This document shows, in pieces, positions 1 to 7,224 of a stretch of DNA of 11,345 nucleotides. The DNA is from Candidatus Opitulatrix roisinitermitis (GTDB lineage Bacteria > Actinomycetota > Actinomycetes > Actinomycetales > Bifidobacteriaceae), in NCBI GenBank assembly GCA_031288055.1, contig JAITSD010000074.1, forward strand, positions 1 to 11,345, read 5' to 3'. The translations under genes were made by a program, and so were the position numbers. How positions within the stretch are numbered: the stretch's first letter is position 1; each line of letters begins with the position of its first letter. The notes under the pieces are model-generated. The model saw only the letters and a list, made by a program, of their open reading frames with translations, had not been told where the DNA came from and did no database searches.

Positions 1-1
1 T

Positions 2-379
2 CCCTGGATTCATCAAACCGCTAATTTATCTAATTTTGACAATAATGCCGTTTTATTTGCTGTGGCCACACAAAGCGGTAAAACAGCTATTTTTATACCT
101 AAAGATTCACAAAATCTAAAAAAACAAAACTTAGAAACTGTTTCACCGTCAGTAGTTCAATTATTATCTAATTCATTATGGTCGCAAGCCGCTATTGAAT
201 TTGCTAAGGAAATGTCTGCTCAAGCCAAAGCTAATAATTTACCAATTTATTTAATTATAATAATAATTCTTATAATCGTTGGGGCTGTTGTTGGTTTACT
301 TTATCTCTTAATTTTTAAAAAACGCCGTAAATCTTATAAACAAAAACCCAAAAGATTAAAAACTGTTAGTAGTATATAA
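2..379 (+). CDS. 3' end of a TPM-domain-like membrane-anchored protein (partial)
   Basis: The reading frame is open from the left edge of the window, so the N-terminus is missing. The GTG at 62 lies inside the conserved part and is probably not the start. The first ~75 visible residues contain AVLFAVATQSGKTAIFIPKD followed by a stretch ending in LWSQAAIEFAKEM. This resembles the second half of a TPM (YgcG/DUF477-like) domain, where a beta strand 'vLLAVA' is followed later by 'dWagAa...a'. A strong hydrophobic helix of ~25 residues follows (PIYLIIIIILIIVGAVVGLL, about nt 242-316), then a basic tail (KKRRKSYKQKPKRLK). This fits a single-pass anchor with an extracytoplasmic domain and a cytoplasmic tail. 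TPM domains are known from photosystem-repair phosphatases and many bacterial membrane proteins of unclear function. The gene converges with sufS, with 10 nt between stop codons. The TPM assignment is from pattern memory and is moderate; the membrane anchor is clear. Confidence 0.55.
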   Translation, partial: PWIHQTANLSNFDNNAVLFAVATQSGKTAIFIPKDSQNLKKQNLETVSPSVVQLLSNSLWSQAAIEFAKEMSAQAKANNLPIYLIIIIILIIVGAVVGLLYLLIFKKRRKSYKQKPKRLKTVSSI

Positions 380-389
380 TTTAGCAATT

Positions 390-1610
390 TTAAACTTTAT
401 CTAAAAAGTTTATAGCTTCTTTAGTTACTGCAATAGCCTGTTTAACATCATTTAAATTATTATATAAACCTAATGAAAACCTTACAGATGCGACTTTACC
501 AAACCGCCTATGAATAGGCACAGCACAATTATGCCCCACTCGACAAACCACACCAGCGTCATCTAAAAACTGACCTAAATCATGAGGGTGAATATTTTGA
601 TGCGTAAAGCTTATTATACCAAGTCTATTATCAGATGATATAGAACCTAAAATCTCAATGCCTGGCAAGCTTTGTAAATTAATTAATTCCTCAGTTAATT
701 GCTTTTCGTGATTAACAATATTTTTGATATTTACAGTTTGTAACATTTCAATAGACTTAGCAAAAGCTATCATTTGAGAGATAGGAGGTGTACCGGCCTC
801 TAATTTTTCCAAACCCTTTTTATATATTGGCTTTATATCACTATCAGCAAAATTAATATCATCAACTGTGCCACCGCCAACCAAAAAATTAGAGAACTCA
901 TCAATTATTCTATCTTTACAATACAAAAAACCTAAAGCTGTTGGCCCATAAACTTTATGAGCCGACCAAGCTGCCATTTCACAATCAATTTCCGAAAAGT
1001 CAACTGGCATATGGCCAACAGCTTGAGCCGCATCAACTATAAAATCTGCCCCAGCTTTATGAATTAATTCAGCCATCTGTCTAACTGGAGTAATTGCCCC
1101 AGTCACATTTGAAACATAAGTTAAAGCCACAACTTTTATTTTGGGATTTAAAACCTTAACTAAATTATCAATAGTTAATTGTCCAAAATTATCAACTTCT
1201 AAAACTTTTAAAACCGCTCCAGTCTTTTTAGCCAATTTAATCCACGGCAAAAAGTTTGAATGATGTTCAGCATAGCTAACTAAAATTTCATCACCTAACT
1301 GCAATTTATCTTCATAAAAACTGGCAGCCATATTTAAAGCCGTTGTAGCCGAATTAGTGATAACTAATTTACCATTAGACTTTGATGTCACAAACTGTAA
1401 GACTTTTTGTCTAGCTTGTGCATACTCCTTAGTGACGCTAACCGATAAATTACTAATTCCTCTAGAGATATTTGAATACCTACTAGACAAAAAGTCTTTT
1501 TCAGTTTCTATAACTGCTTGCGGTTTTAAAGCTGAGGCTGCTGTATCTAAATAAATTAATTTTTGATTATTATATTTAACTTTTAGTTCTAAAAACTGTG
1601 AACTAAGCAA
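390..1610 (-). CDS. sufS: Cysteine desulfurase, SufS/CsdA class (class V aminotransferase fold)
   Basis: This is a PLP enzyme that converts L-cysteine to alanine and an enzyme-bound persulfide, the sulfur source for Fe-S clusters and thio-modified tRNAs; it acts in the cytoplasm. Its 406 residues match the usual SufS length. The PLP site shows the His116-His117 pair (AEHHSN), Asp193 and Gln196 (VDAAQ) and the Schiff-base lysine Lys219 in SAHKVYGPTALGFLY. The catalytic cysteine is Cys362 in RVGHNCAVP, followed by an R-x-S-x-x-LYN-type substrate segment. The short RxGHxCAxP loop marks group II (SufS) rather than IscS/NifS. The start appears to be TTG at 1610, the first canonical start after an in-frame TAA; it overlaps the 3' end of clpX by 8 nt, which suggests translational coupling. 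It is the last gene of the tig-clpP1-clpP2-clpX run. No sufU, sufE, sufB, sufC or sufD is present nearby, so the sulfur acceptor cannot be told from this window. Confidence 0.93.
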   Translation of the reverse strand: MLSSQFLELKVKYNNQKLIYLDTAASALKPQAVIETEKDFLSSRYSNISRGISNLSVSVTKEYAQARQKVLQFVTSKSNGKLVITNSATTALNMAASFYEDKLQLGDEILVSYAEHHSNFLPWIKLAKKTGAVLKVLEVDNFGQLTIDNLVKVLNPKIKVVALTYVSNVTGAITPVRQMAELIHKAGADFIVDAAQAVGHMPVDFSEIDCEMAAWSAHKVYGPTALGFLYCKDRIIDEFSNFLVGGGTVDDINFADSDIKPIYKKGLEKLEAGTPPISQMIAFAKSIEMLQTVNIKNIVNHEKQLTEELINLQSLPGIEILGSISSDNRLGIISFTHQNIHPHDLGQFLDDAGVVCRVGHNCAVPIHRRFGKVASVRFSLGLYNNLNDVKQAIAVTKEAINFLDKV

Positions 1611-2898
1611 CTCTAACCCGACGATTATTCTTTACTATTTGTTCTTTAATTATAATTTTAGGATCTTCCAAGCCTTCTGCGGCTTTTTTAGTTACAATCA
1701 CCTGAGATATATCATCGCGCGAAGGTATTTCAAACATTATTGGTTCTAAGGTTTTCTCCAAAATTGAACGCAAACCTCTAGCTCCAGTTTTAAAACTAAA
1801 AGCTTTTTGAACAATAACCCTTAATGCCTCTTTTTCAAACTTTAGTTTAACATCATCTAAAATAAATAATTTTTTAAACTGTTTGACTAAAGAGTTTTTA
1901 GGATCCAATAAAATGCGCAACATAGTTTTTTCATCTAAATCATCCACCGAAGTTATAACTGGTAAACGACCAATTAATTCAGGGATTAAACCAAACTTTT
2001 GCAAATCCTCCGGTCTAACATCTTGATAAATATTATATTCTGATTCGAAACCACGGTTTATTTTAGCTCCAAAACCAATCTTAGCAGATCTGTCTCTAGT
2101 TTTTAAAATATCTTTCAATCCATCAAAAGCCCCGCCAACTATAAATAAAATATCTTTAGTATCAATTTGAGTGGTTTCTTGCCCTGGGTGTTTACGACCC
2201 CCTGCCATATTTTTTGTAGGAATATTTGCCACAGTCCCCTCAATAATTTTTAAAAGCGATTGTTGAACGCCCTCGCCGGAAACATCACGAGTAATAGAAG
2301 GATTGTCGCCTTTACGTGATATTTTATCAATTTCATCAATATAAATAATTCCTTTTGAAGCTTTTTGTATATCACCATCAGAGTTTTGCACTAATCTAAC
2401 TAATATATTTTCTACATCCTCACCAACATAACCAGCTTGGGTTAAAGTTGTAGCATCTACAATAGCAAAAGGTACTTTCATAATACGAGCCAATGTTTGA
2501 GCCAAATAAGTTTTACCTGTACCTGTATTACCGATTATTAAAACATTAGCCTTATTTAATTCCGTGTCATCTTTAGACAAATTATTTTCCTTAGCCAAAA
2601 TCCGTTTATAATGGTTATAAACTGCCACACTTAAGGCTCTTTTAGCCAAATCTTGACCTATAACATATTCGCCCAAATGAGAAAAAATTTCTTTAGGAGT
2701 GGGTAAATTATCAATATCTATAGATGATTTAGTTTTTTTATTTTGCGCTTTTGTTTCATCGGCTTCTAATATGCTAACAGCTATATTTACACAGTCGTTA
2801 CAAATATAAACTCCGGGCCCCTCGATTAACCGCTCCACCAAACTCTGTGAACGACCGCAAAAAGAACAAGCTATTTCAGTTTCAAAATTATTTGTCAT
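1603..2898 (-). CDS. clpX: ATP-dependent unfoldase ClpX
   Basis: This is an AAA+ hexamer that recognises, unfolds and threads substrates into the ClpP chamber. At 431 residues it has the usual length and all expected parts. An N-terminal zinc-binding domain has Cys11, Cys14, Cys33 and Cys36. Walker A is GNTGTGKT (123-130) and Walker B is IIYIDE (184-189). The pore-1 loop is GYVGED (156-161) and the RKH pore loop is 235-237. The ClpP-docking IGF loop is at 274-276 (KIGFGAK), the arginine finger is Arg311 in ELIGRLP, and sensor-2 is GARGLR with Arg374. The intact IGF loop implies that it docks onto the ClpP proteins encoded just upstream. Its ATG lies inside the end of clpP2 (11-nt overlap) and no Shine-Dalgarno motif precedes it, so expression probably depends on translation of clpP2. 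The stop codon is TAG. Confidence 0.97.
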   Translation of the reverse strand: MTNNFETEIACSFCGRSQSLVERLIEGPGVYICNDCVNIAVSILEADETKAQNKKTKSSIDIDNLPTPKEIFSHLGEYVIGQDLAKRALSVAVYNHYKRILAKENNLSKDDTELNKANVLIIGNTGTGKTYLAQTLARIMKVPFAIVDATTLTQAGYVGEDVENILVRLVQNSDGDIQKASKGIIYIDEIDKISRKGDNPSITRDVSGEGVQQSLLKIIEGTVANIPTKNMAGGRKHPGQETTQIDTKDILFIVGGAFDGLKDILKTRDRSAKIGFGAKINRGFESEYNIYQDVRPEDLQKFGLIPELIGRLPVITSVDDLDEKTMLRILLDPKNSLVKQFKKLFILDDVKLKFEKEALRVIVQKAFSFKTGARGLRSILEKTLEPIMFEIPSRDDISQVIVTKKAAEGLEDPKIIIKEQIVKNNRRVRVA

Positions 2899-3550
2899 CA
2901 GATTGACGTTTTCTATAATCTAATATAGAATCAATTAACCCATATTTTTTAGCTGATTTAGCATCTAGGATTTTATCTCTTTCAATATCTTTTCTAATTT
3001 GTTCTATAGATATATTAGAGTGTTTTGTTAAAGTCTCTTCTAGCCATAATCTCATACGCAACAATTCATTAGAATGAATTTCTATATCCGTAGCTTTAGC
3101 ATATTGACCACCACTAATAGCTGGTTGATGAATTAAAACCCTAGCATTAGGCAAAGCTAATCTTTTACCTTTTTCACCAGCAGCTAATAAAACCGCTGCA
3201 GCCGAAGCTGCTTGACCTAAGCAAACTGTTTGAATTTGCGGGCGTACATATTGCATAGTATCATATAAAGCTGTCATAGCCGTAAACGAACCGCCTGGTG
3301 AGTTTATATAAAGTGTTATATCTCTATCTGGATCCATAGATTCCAAAACTAATAATTGAGCCATAATATCATCAGCGGAGGCATCATCTACTTGAATACC
3401 CATAAAAACAATTCTATCCTCAAAAAGTTTAGCGTAAGGATCCATAAACTTTGTACCGTAAGGTGTTTTTTCCTCAAATTGGGGCAAAATATAACGACTT
3501 TGTGGATTTAAGCGTTTTGATGTATTTATAAATTGACTGGCTAAACTCAT
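2888..3550 (-). CDS. clpP2: ClpP protease subunit, actinobacterial ClpP2 type
   Basis: This is a serine-protease subunit of the Clp barrel. The 220-residue product carries the full catalytic triad: Ser116 in GQAASAAAVLLAAG, His141 in VLIHQP and Asp192 in IERDKILDA. Compared from memory with mycobacterial ClpP2 it shares long near-identical stretches, such as SRYILP near residue 18, DDASADDIMAQLLVLES and PNARVLIHQP, plus a DYRK-type C-terminus. It therefore belongs to the ClpP2 branch rather than being a generic second copy. In mycobacteria ClpP1 and ClpP2 form a mixed tetradecamer with one ring of each; the adjacent clpP1 makes the same architecture likely here. Translation starts at an ATG 1 nt after the clpP1 stop, with a Shine-Dalgarno site embedded in the last clpP1 codons. 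The symbol clpP2 follows actinobacterial use. Confidence 0.93.
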   Translation of the reverse strand: MSLASQFINTSKRLNPQSRYILPQFEEKTPYGTKFMDPYAKLFEDRIVFMGIQVDDASADDIMAQLLVLESMDPDRDITLYINSPGGSFTAMTALYDTMQYVRPQIQTVCLGQAASAAAVLLAAGEKGKRLALPNARVLIHQPAISGGQYAKATDIEIHSNELLRMRLWLEETLTKHSNISIEQIRKDIERDKILDAKSAKKYGLIDSILDYRKRQSDDK

Positions 3551-3562
3551 TTTATACTCCTA
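3551..3562 (-). promoter_or_regulatory. Shine-Dalgarno site of clpP2
   Basis: On the minus strand TAGGAG (3557-3562) precedes the clpP2 ATG with a 6-nt spacer. The site lies within the last codons of clpP1, so a terminating ribosome is placed to re-initiate. It fixes the clpP2 start at 3550. Confidence 0.8.
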
Positions 3563-4154
3563 TTTTAAAATCTTTAACATTATCAATCACATGATCAACA
3601 AAACCGTAAGCCTTAGCTTCATCGGCCGTAAACCAATTATCTAATTCATTATCTGACAAAATCTGTTTCAAGGTCTTACCTGTCTGATTAGCCGTTAACT
3701 CTGATAAAACTTTTCTCATATGTAAAATTAATTCAGCTTCTATACGAACATCTGTGGCAGTTCCTCCTATGCCGCCAGCTGGCTCATGCATCATAATTCT
3801 AGAATATTTAGTGGCGTATCTTTTACCTTTTGCCCCCGCTGATAGGAGGAACTGCCCCATAGATGCCGCCAACCCCATAGTTATAGTACAAACATCTGGT
3901 TCAATTAATTGCATAGTATCATAAATTGCCATACCTGCAGTGATAGACCCACCTGGTGAGTTTATAAATAGCCAAATATCTTTTTTAGAATCTTCACTAG
4001 CTAAAAGCATTAACTGAGCACAAATTAAATTAGCACTTTCCTCGTTTACTTCTGTACCCAACCAAACAATTCTTTTATCAAGCAATTTTTTATAAATACT
4101 TTGTTCTAACGACAACTCCTTATCATTTCTAGCCTCAAGTACTTCTTTGGACAT
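3552..4154 (-). CDS. clpP1: ClpP protease subunit, actinobacterial ClpP1 type
   Basis: This is the partner serine-protease subunit of the Clp complex. It has 200 residues, with the triad Ser98 (GLAASMGQFLLSAG), His123 (IMMHEP) and Asp172 (ELDNWFTADEA). Its pattern follows mycobacterial ClpP1, including LSL near the N-terminus, EVNEESANLICAQ, INSPGGSITAGMAIYDTM, KGKRYA, a G-rich GGIGGTATD handle segment and YGFVDHVI. Two departures from the common consensus are visible: the residue after the catalytic His is Glu (HEP rather than HQP), and the catalytic Asp sits in ELDNW rather than DRDRW. The triad itself is intact, so it should be active or activated in a mixed ClpP1P2 barrel. Its ATG shares one base with the tig stop codon (TAATG) and has a strong Shine-Dalgarno sequence. 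The symbol clpP1 follows actinobacterial use. Confidence 0.94.
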   Translation of the reverse strand: MSKEVLEARNDKELSLEQSIYKKLLDKRIVWLGTEVNEESANLICAQLMLLASEDSKKDIWLFINSPGGSITAGMAIYDTMQLIEPDVCTITMGLAASMGQFLLSAGAKGKRYATKYSRIMMHEPAGGIGGTATDVRIEAELILHMRKVLSELTANQTGKTLKQILSDNELDNWFTADEAKAYGFVDHVIDNVKDFKIGV

Positions 4155-5449
4155 TATTTTATCTCCTTTTTTAAAAATGGTTTAATATCAACTGTTTTAC
4201 CATCCGAGTCCACAACTTTTATAAACCCTAAAGCCGAATTAACTGATTTACTTTGTCCTAATTCACGCAAAACTCCACTTATTTGACCGGTCTGTTCCAT
4301 AATTTTTATAAATTGTTCCGGTGGCATATTATATCTCATGGCTAAATTAACCACATAATTAGTAAATTCCTCTTTAGAAATTTGCACATCTAATTTTTCA
4401 CCTAAAGCGTCTAAAATAAATGACAATTTTAAATTCTGCTTCACACTATCATAAAGTTTTTTACGATCAGACTCTGTTAATTTTTGACCTTTTTTTTTCA
4501 TATCATCTATATGAACTTTAGCAGTATCATCAATAACTTTTTTAGGAACATTAACTTTAATATCCTCAGATAATTTTTTAACAAATTTATCAGCCACTAT
4601 ATTAACTTGGGCTTTCTTTTTATCTTCAGCTATCTGTTTTTTCAAATCTTTTTTCAAATCAACTAAATTGTCATAATCAGAAACCAGATTTGCAAAACTA
4701 TCATCTAAAATCGGTAATTCTTGCTCTTTAACAGACAAAACTTCTATCGACACATCAGCTTTTTTACCCTTAGCCTCACCTTTATCAAGCACTGACTGGA
4801 AAGACTTTTTATCACCAGAAACCATACCTTTTAACTGTTTATCTAAATCAGGTACCATATTATCTGAACCCACTTGATAAGAAATACCCGAAGATGAATC
4901 AACCACTTTTTGGTTAACCTCAGCTTTTAAATTTAACGACACATAATCGTTATCTCTAACTTTTCTGTCAACTGCTTTTAAAGTGGCATAATTTTTTTGC
5001 ATAGTTTCTAACTTTTTCATAATATCATCAGCTGAAACAACTATTTTATCTACTGACACTTCAAACTTTTCTAAATCTGGTAAAACAATTTCAGGCCTAA
5101 CTTCCACAGTAGCTGTGAAAGTTAAATTATAATCGGTAGATTTGGTGGGGTCTGGATACTGAGTAATATCAATTTTAGGTTCGGTTAAAGGTTTAATGCT
5201 ATTTTTGTTCACCGCCTCAAAATAGGCTTTTGAAACTATTTTTTCTAAAGCCAAAGATAAAGTATATCCAGCACCATATTGTTTATCTATTATAGGTTTT
5301 GGTACATGACCTTTTCTAAACCCCGGAATCTTTGCCTTTTGAGAAACCTCATCATATTTGGCATCCACCTCATTTTTCATATCTACTTTATCCAGGGAAA
5401 TAGTCAAAGTTTTATTAGTCTCGGAGTTACTTTTAACCGATATTTTCAT
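4154..5449 (-). CDS. tig: Trigger factor (ribosome-associated chaperone/PPIase)
   Basis: Trigger factor binds at the ribosome exit tunnel and shields nascent chains. The product has 431 residues, the standard length. The N-terminal ribosome-binding domain (about 1-120) carries the signature loop GFRKGHVPK at 43-51. An FKBP-like PPIase domain spans roughly 160-240 (DNDYVSLNLKAEV to DVSIEVLSV). The C-terminal chaperone arms run from about 245 to 415 and are Lys-rich and helical (QIAEDKKKAQVNIVADKFVK). The FKBP segment departs from the classical active-site consensus, so peptidyl-prolyl isomerase activity is uncertain. It heads the block tig-clpP1-clpP2-clpX-sufS; tig next to clpP and clpX is a common bacterial arrangement. 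No Shine-Dalgarno motif precedes the ATG. An extended -10 element ends 6 nt upstream, suggesting a leaderless transcript. Confidence 0.95.
   Translation of the reverse strand: MKISVKSNSETNKTLTISLDKVDMKNEVDAKYDEVSQKAKIPGFRKGHVPKPIIDKQYGAGYTLSLALEKIVSKAYFEAVNKNSIKPLTEPKIDITQYPDPTKSTDYNLTFTATVEVRPEIVLPDLEKFEVSVDKIVVSADDIMKKLETMQKNYATLKAVDRKVRDNDYVSLNLKAEVNQKVVDSSSGISYQVGSDNMVPDLDKQLKGMVSGDKKSFQSVLDKGEAKGKKADVSIEVLSVKEQELPILDDSFANLVSDYDNLVDLKKDLKKQIAEDKKKAQVNIVADKFVKKLSEDIKVNVPKKVIDDTAKVHIDDMKKKGQKLTESDRKKLYDSVKQNLKLSFILDALGEKLDVQISKEEFTNYVVNLAMRYNMPPEQFIKIMEQTGQISGVLRELGQSKSVNSALGFIKVVDSDGKTVDIKPFLKKEIK
4155..4168 (-). promoter_or_regulatory. Shine-Dalgarno site of clpP1
   Basis: On the minus strand AAGGAG (4163-4168) lies 8 nt before the clpP1 ATG and inside the last codons of tig. 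It is the best ribosome-binding site in the window and shows that the organism does use anti-SD pairing for operon-internal genes. Confidence 0.85.
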
Positions 5450-5484
5450 AAATACAGTCTAGCAGTAAAGCCAAAATATAGCAA
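5450..5484 (-). promoter_or_regulatory. Putative promoter of the tig-clpP-clpX operon (leaderless type)
   Basis: Read on the minus strand, the 61-bp lgt-tig gap contains TTGCTA (5479-5484), a 17-nt spacer, and TAGACT (5456-5461) preceded by TGC, giving an extended -10 TGCTAGACT. Only six bases (GTATTT) separate it from the tig ATG, so the predicted transcription start coincides with the A of the ATG. No ribosome-binding site is present. The same arrangement recurs before two other genes in the window. Confidence 0.55.
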
Positions 5485-5510
5485 GTTGAAAGTCTATAAA
5501 ACCGCTGAAA

Positions 5511-6374
5511 TTACGCTGTTGGCGTAGAAGCTAAATTAGATTTTTTTAAAAAACTTTTTTGTCTAACTACTAAACAAATAATTGCTAATACACAAATAAT
5601 ACAAGCAATTAAAGAATTAATTCGCCAGCTATAAAATTGATAACTATAATCAATTCTAATTAGTTCAATAAAGGTTCGACCAAAACAATACCAAATAATA
5701 TATAAATTAAAAATAGTACCCTTAACCAATTGCCATTTAACTAATTGTTGCTGCTTTTTAATTTCACGAACTTTAAAAAAAGTTTTTTTAATTATTAAAT
5801 ATAAAATTACAGCACCTAAACAATTCCAAATAGCCTCATACAAAAAAGTTGGATGATATAAAATGCCGCTATTATCAATTTTTAGACCCCAGGGTAAAGT
5901 AGTTGGTAAACCATAAAGCTCTTTATTAAAGTAGTTGCCAAAACGACCTATTGCCTGAGCCACCAATAAACACGGAGCAGCTAAATCTAAAACAGTTACT
6001 AATGATATAGATTTTTTAACAGCAAATATATAAGCCGTAATCACCCCAAAAGTCACACCTCCCATAATTCCTAAACCACCTTGCCAGATTTTTAATATAT
6101 TTATAAGTTTAGCGGGTGAGGAAAAATAATTATCAGGTATTGTTAAACAATGAAAAAGCCTAGCTCCAATTATTGAAAATGGCAAAACCCAACAAATCAT
6201 CTCCAATAATTCTTCAAAATCTATTAAATTGGGTTTATATTTTTTAACTAAAAAGTTTAAAAAAAACAGCCCTACGATAATGCCAAATAAAATACATAAA
6301 GCATAAATATGAATAGTTAAAGACCCTATAAGAAATGAATTATAAGGCGGTGAGGGAATTGAATTATAAATCAT
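5511..6374 (-). CDS. lgt: Prolipoprotein diacylglyceryl transferase Lgt
   Basis: This is an integral membrane enzyme that moves diacylglycerol from phosphatidylglycerol to the lipobox cysteine of secreted prelipoproteins, the first step of lipoprotein maturation. Its 287 residues form about seven hydrophobic segments. Family signatures are present: GRFGNYFNKELYG (143-155, with Arg144, Asn147 and Glu152), YHPTFLYEA (173-181), and a late FGRTFIELIRID with Arg233 and Arg240. The N-terminal IHIYALCILFGIIVG matches the usual first helix. At the GGLGIxGG motif (99-106) the x is Met104, where well-studied enzymes usually have His or Tyr. The gene overlaps the end of trmI by 11 nt with no Shine-Dalgarno sequence, so it is probably translationally coupled. 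Its presence implies that the cell makes lipoproteins; no lspA is seen in the window. Confidence 0.95.
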   Translation of the reverse strand: MIYNSIPSPPYNSFLIGSLTIHIYALCILFGIIVGLFFLNFLVKKYKPNLIDFEELLEMICWVLPFSIIGARLFHCLTIPDNYFSSPAKLINILKIWQGGLGIMGGVTFGVITAYIFAVKKSISLVTVLDLAAPCLLVAQAIGRFGNYFNKELYGLPTTLPWGLKIDNSGILYHPTFLYEAIWNCLGAVILYLIIKKTFFKVREIKKQQQLVKWQLVKGTIFNLYIIWYCFGRTFIELIRIDYSYQFYSWRINSLIACIICVLAIICLVVRQKSFLKKSNLASTPTA

Positions 6375-7200
6375 CTATATCAAAATAAGTTTTAGTTCGT
6401 TTGGGCAAAGGACGAAAACCATCAGCTAAACGACGAGTCACAAAGATAAAACCGGTATGTCCTATTATTGAGTGTACTGGTCTTACAGACAAGCCCTCCA
6501 CATGCCATGGGCGACGAATTAATTCATAACTTTCAGGTTCCATCCAACAATTAGCTTGTCTTAGTTTCTCAGTCAAACGACATAATTGAGTGACTGTTGT
6601 GACATAACAAACTAAACGACCACCTGGCTTTAAAGCCCTATAAGCTAAAGTCAAATTATTCCAGGGGTCTAACATATCATAAATCACAGCATCAAAAGAA
6701 CCATCATATTTATTACTTAAATTGTCTAATTTATCAATTATAACCTGCCAATTTGACCAATTGCCAACATTTTCTATAGCAATACTGGCAAATTTACTAT
6801 CTTGTTCCACAGAAACTAAAAGACCAGTTTTCCCTAAAATCTGTAAAATATACTTAGCCAAAGCCCCTGTACCTAATCCACATTCTAAAACTTTATCTTG
6901 CGGTTTTATATCAGCTTCTAAACAAATAGCTGCTGCATCTTTAGGATAAATAATAGCCGCACCTCTTTTAAGCGATAAAACGGCATCTGAATAAGTTGGC
7001 TCTGAAGCAATATATAATTCACCCTTATCATTTTCCACCACTGAAGAATAATCTTTACCAATTATATTATTATGTTGCATAGTGCCTTTGTGGGAATGAG
7101 ATATACCGTTTCGCTCTAAAATAATTGTGAAAGGTTGACCTTTTTTATTTTTTAATTGCACGCGATCTCCCACAACAAACTTCAAACAGTCTTGTGACAT
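6364..7200 (-). CDS. trmI: tRNA (adenine-58-N1)-methyltransferase TrmI
   Basis: This is an SAM-dependent enzyme that methylates A58 in the T-loop of tRNAs, stabilising their fold. It has 278 residues, typical for bacterial TrmI. The N-terminal beta-barrel region shows GDRVQLKNKKGQPFTIIL, HSHKGTMQHNNIIG and RGAAIIYPKDAA. The Rossmann methyltransferase domain begins with motif I VLECGLGTGAL (104-114), followed by IYDMLDPW (173-180, Asp175 probably at the adenine site), KPGGRLVCYVTTVTQL, and a characteristic C-terminal segment RRPWHVEGLSVRPVHSIIGH with the continuation TGFIFVTRRLADG. From memory this closely follows actinobacterial TrmI. It is the first gene of the trmI-lgt pair and is divergent from the MFS gene with only 24 bp between starts. 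No Shine-Dalgarno sequence is visible. A TAACAT -10-like element ends 7 nt before the ATG, so it may also be leaderless. Confidence 0.92.
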   Translation of the reverse strand: MSQDCLKFVVGDRVQLKNKKGQPFTIILERNGISHSHKGTMQHNNIIGKDYSSVVENDKGELYIASEPTYSDAVLSLKRGAAIIYPKDAAAICLEADIKPQDKVLECGLGTGALAKYILQILGKTGLLVSVEQDSKFASIAIENVGNWSNWQVIIDKLDNLSNKYDGSFDAVIYDMLDPWNNLTLAYRALKPGGRLVCYVTTVTQLCRLTEKLRQANCWMEPESYELIRRPWHVEGLSVRPVHSIIGHTGFIFVTRRLADGFRPLPKRTKTYFDIDDL

Positions 7201-7224
7201 ATTATATATGTTACACTAAAAAAT
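7201..7224. promoter_or_regulatory. Compact divergent promoter region between trmI and the MFS gene
   Basis: Only 24 bp separate the two divergent ATG codons. On the plus strand an extended -10, TGTTACACT (7209-7217), is followed by seven bases and the MFS ATG. On the minus strand TAACAT (7208-7213) lies seven bases before the trmI ATG. The two -10 elements overlap, so both promoters must have -35 regions inside the opposite gene and would compete for polymerase. No good -35 is seen on either side; TTGTGA at 7192-7197 is too close (14-nt spacer). There is no room for a 5' leader with a ribosome-binding site. Confidence 0.45.

Noticed and set aside
62..64. GTG as the start codon of the first gene
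   Set aside because: The frame is open to the window edge and the residues before the GTG (NNAVLFA) continue the conserved-looking beta strand, so the gene begins outside the window.
5670..5690. GGTTCGAC, a tRNA T-loop-like string
   Set aside because: It lies inside lgt, within conserved coding sequence, and no flanking stems form a cloverleaf.
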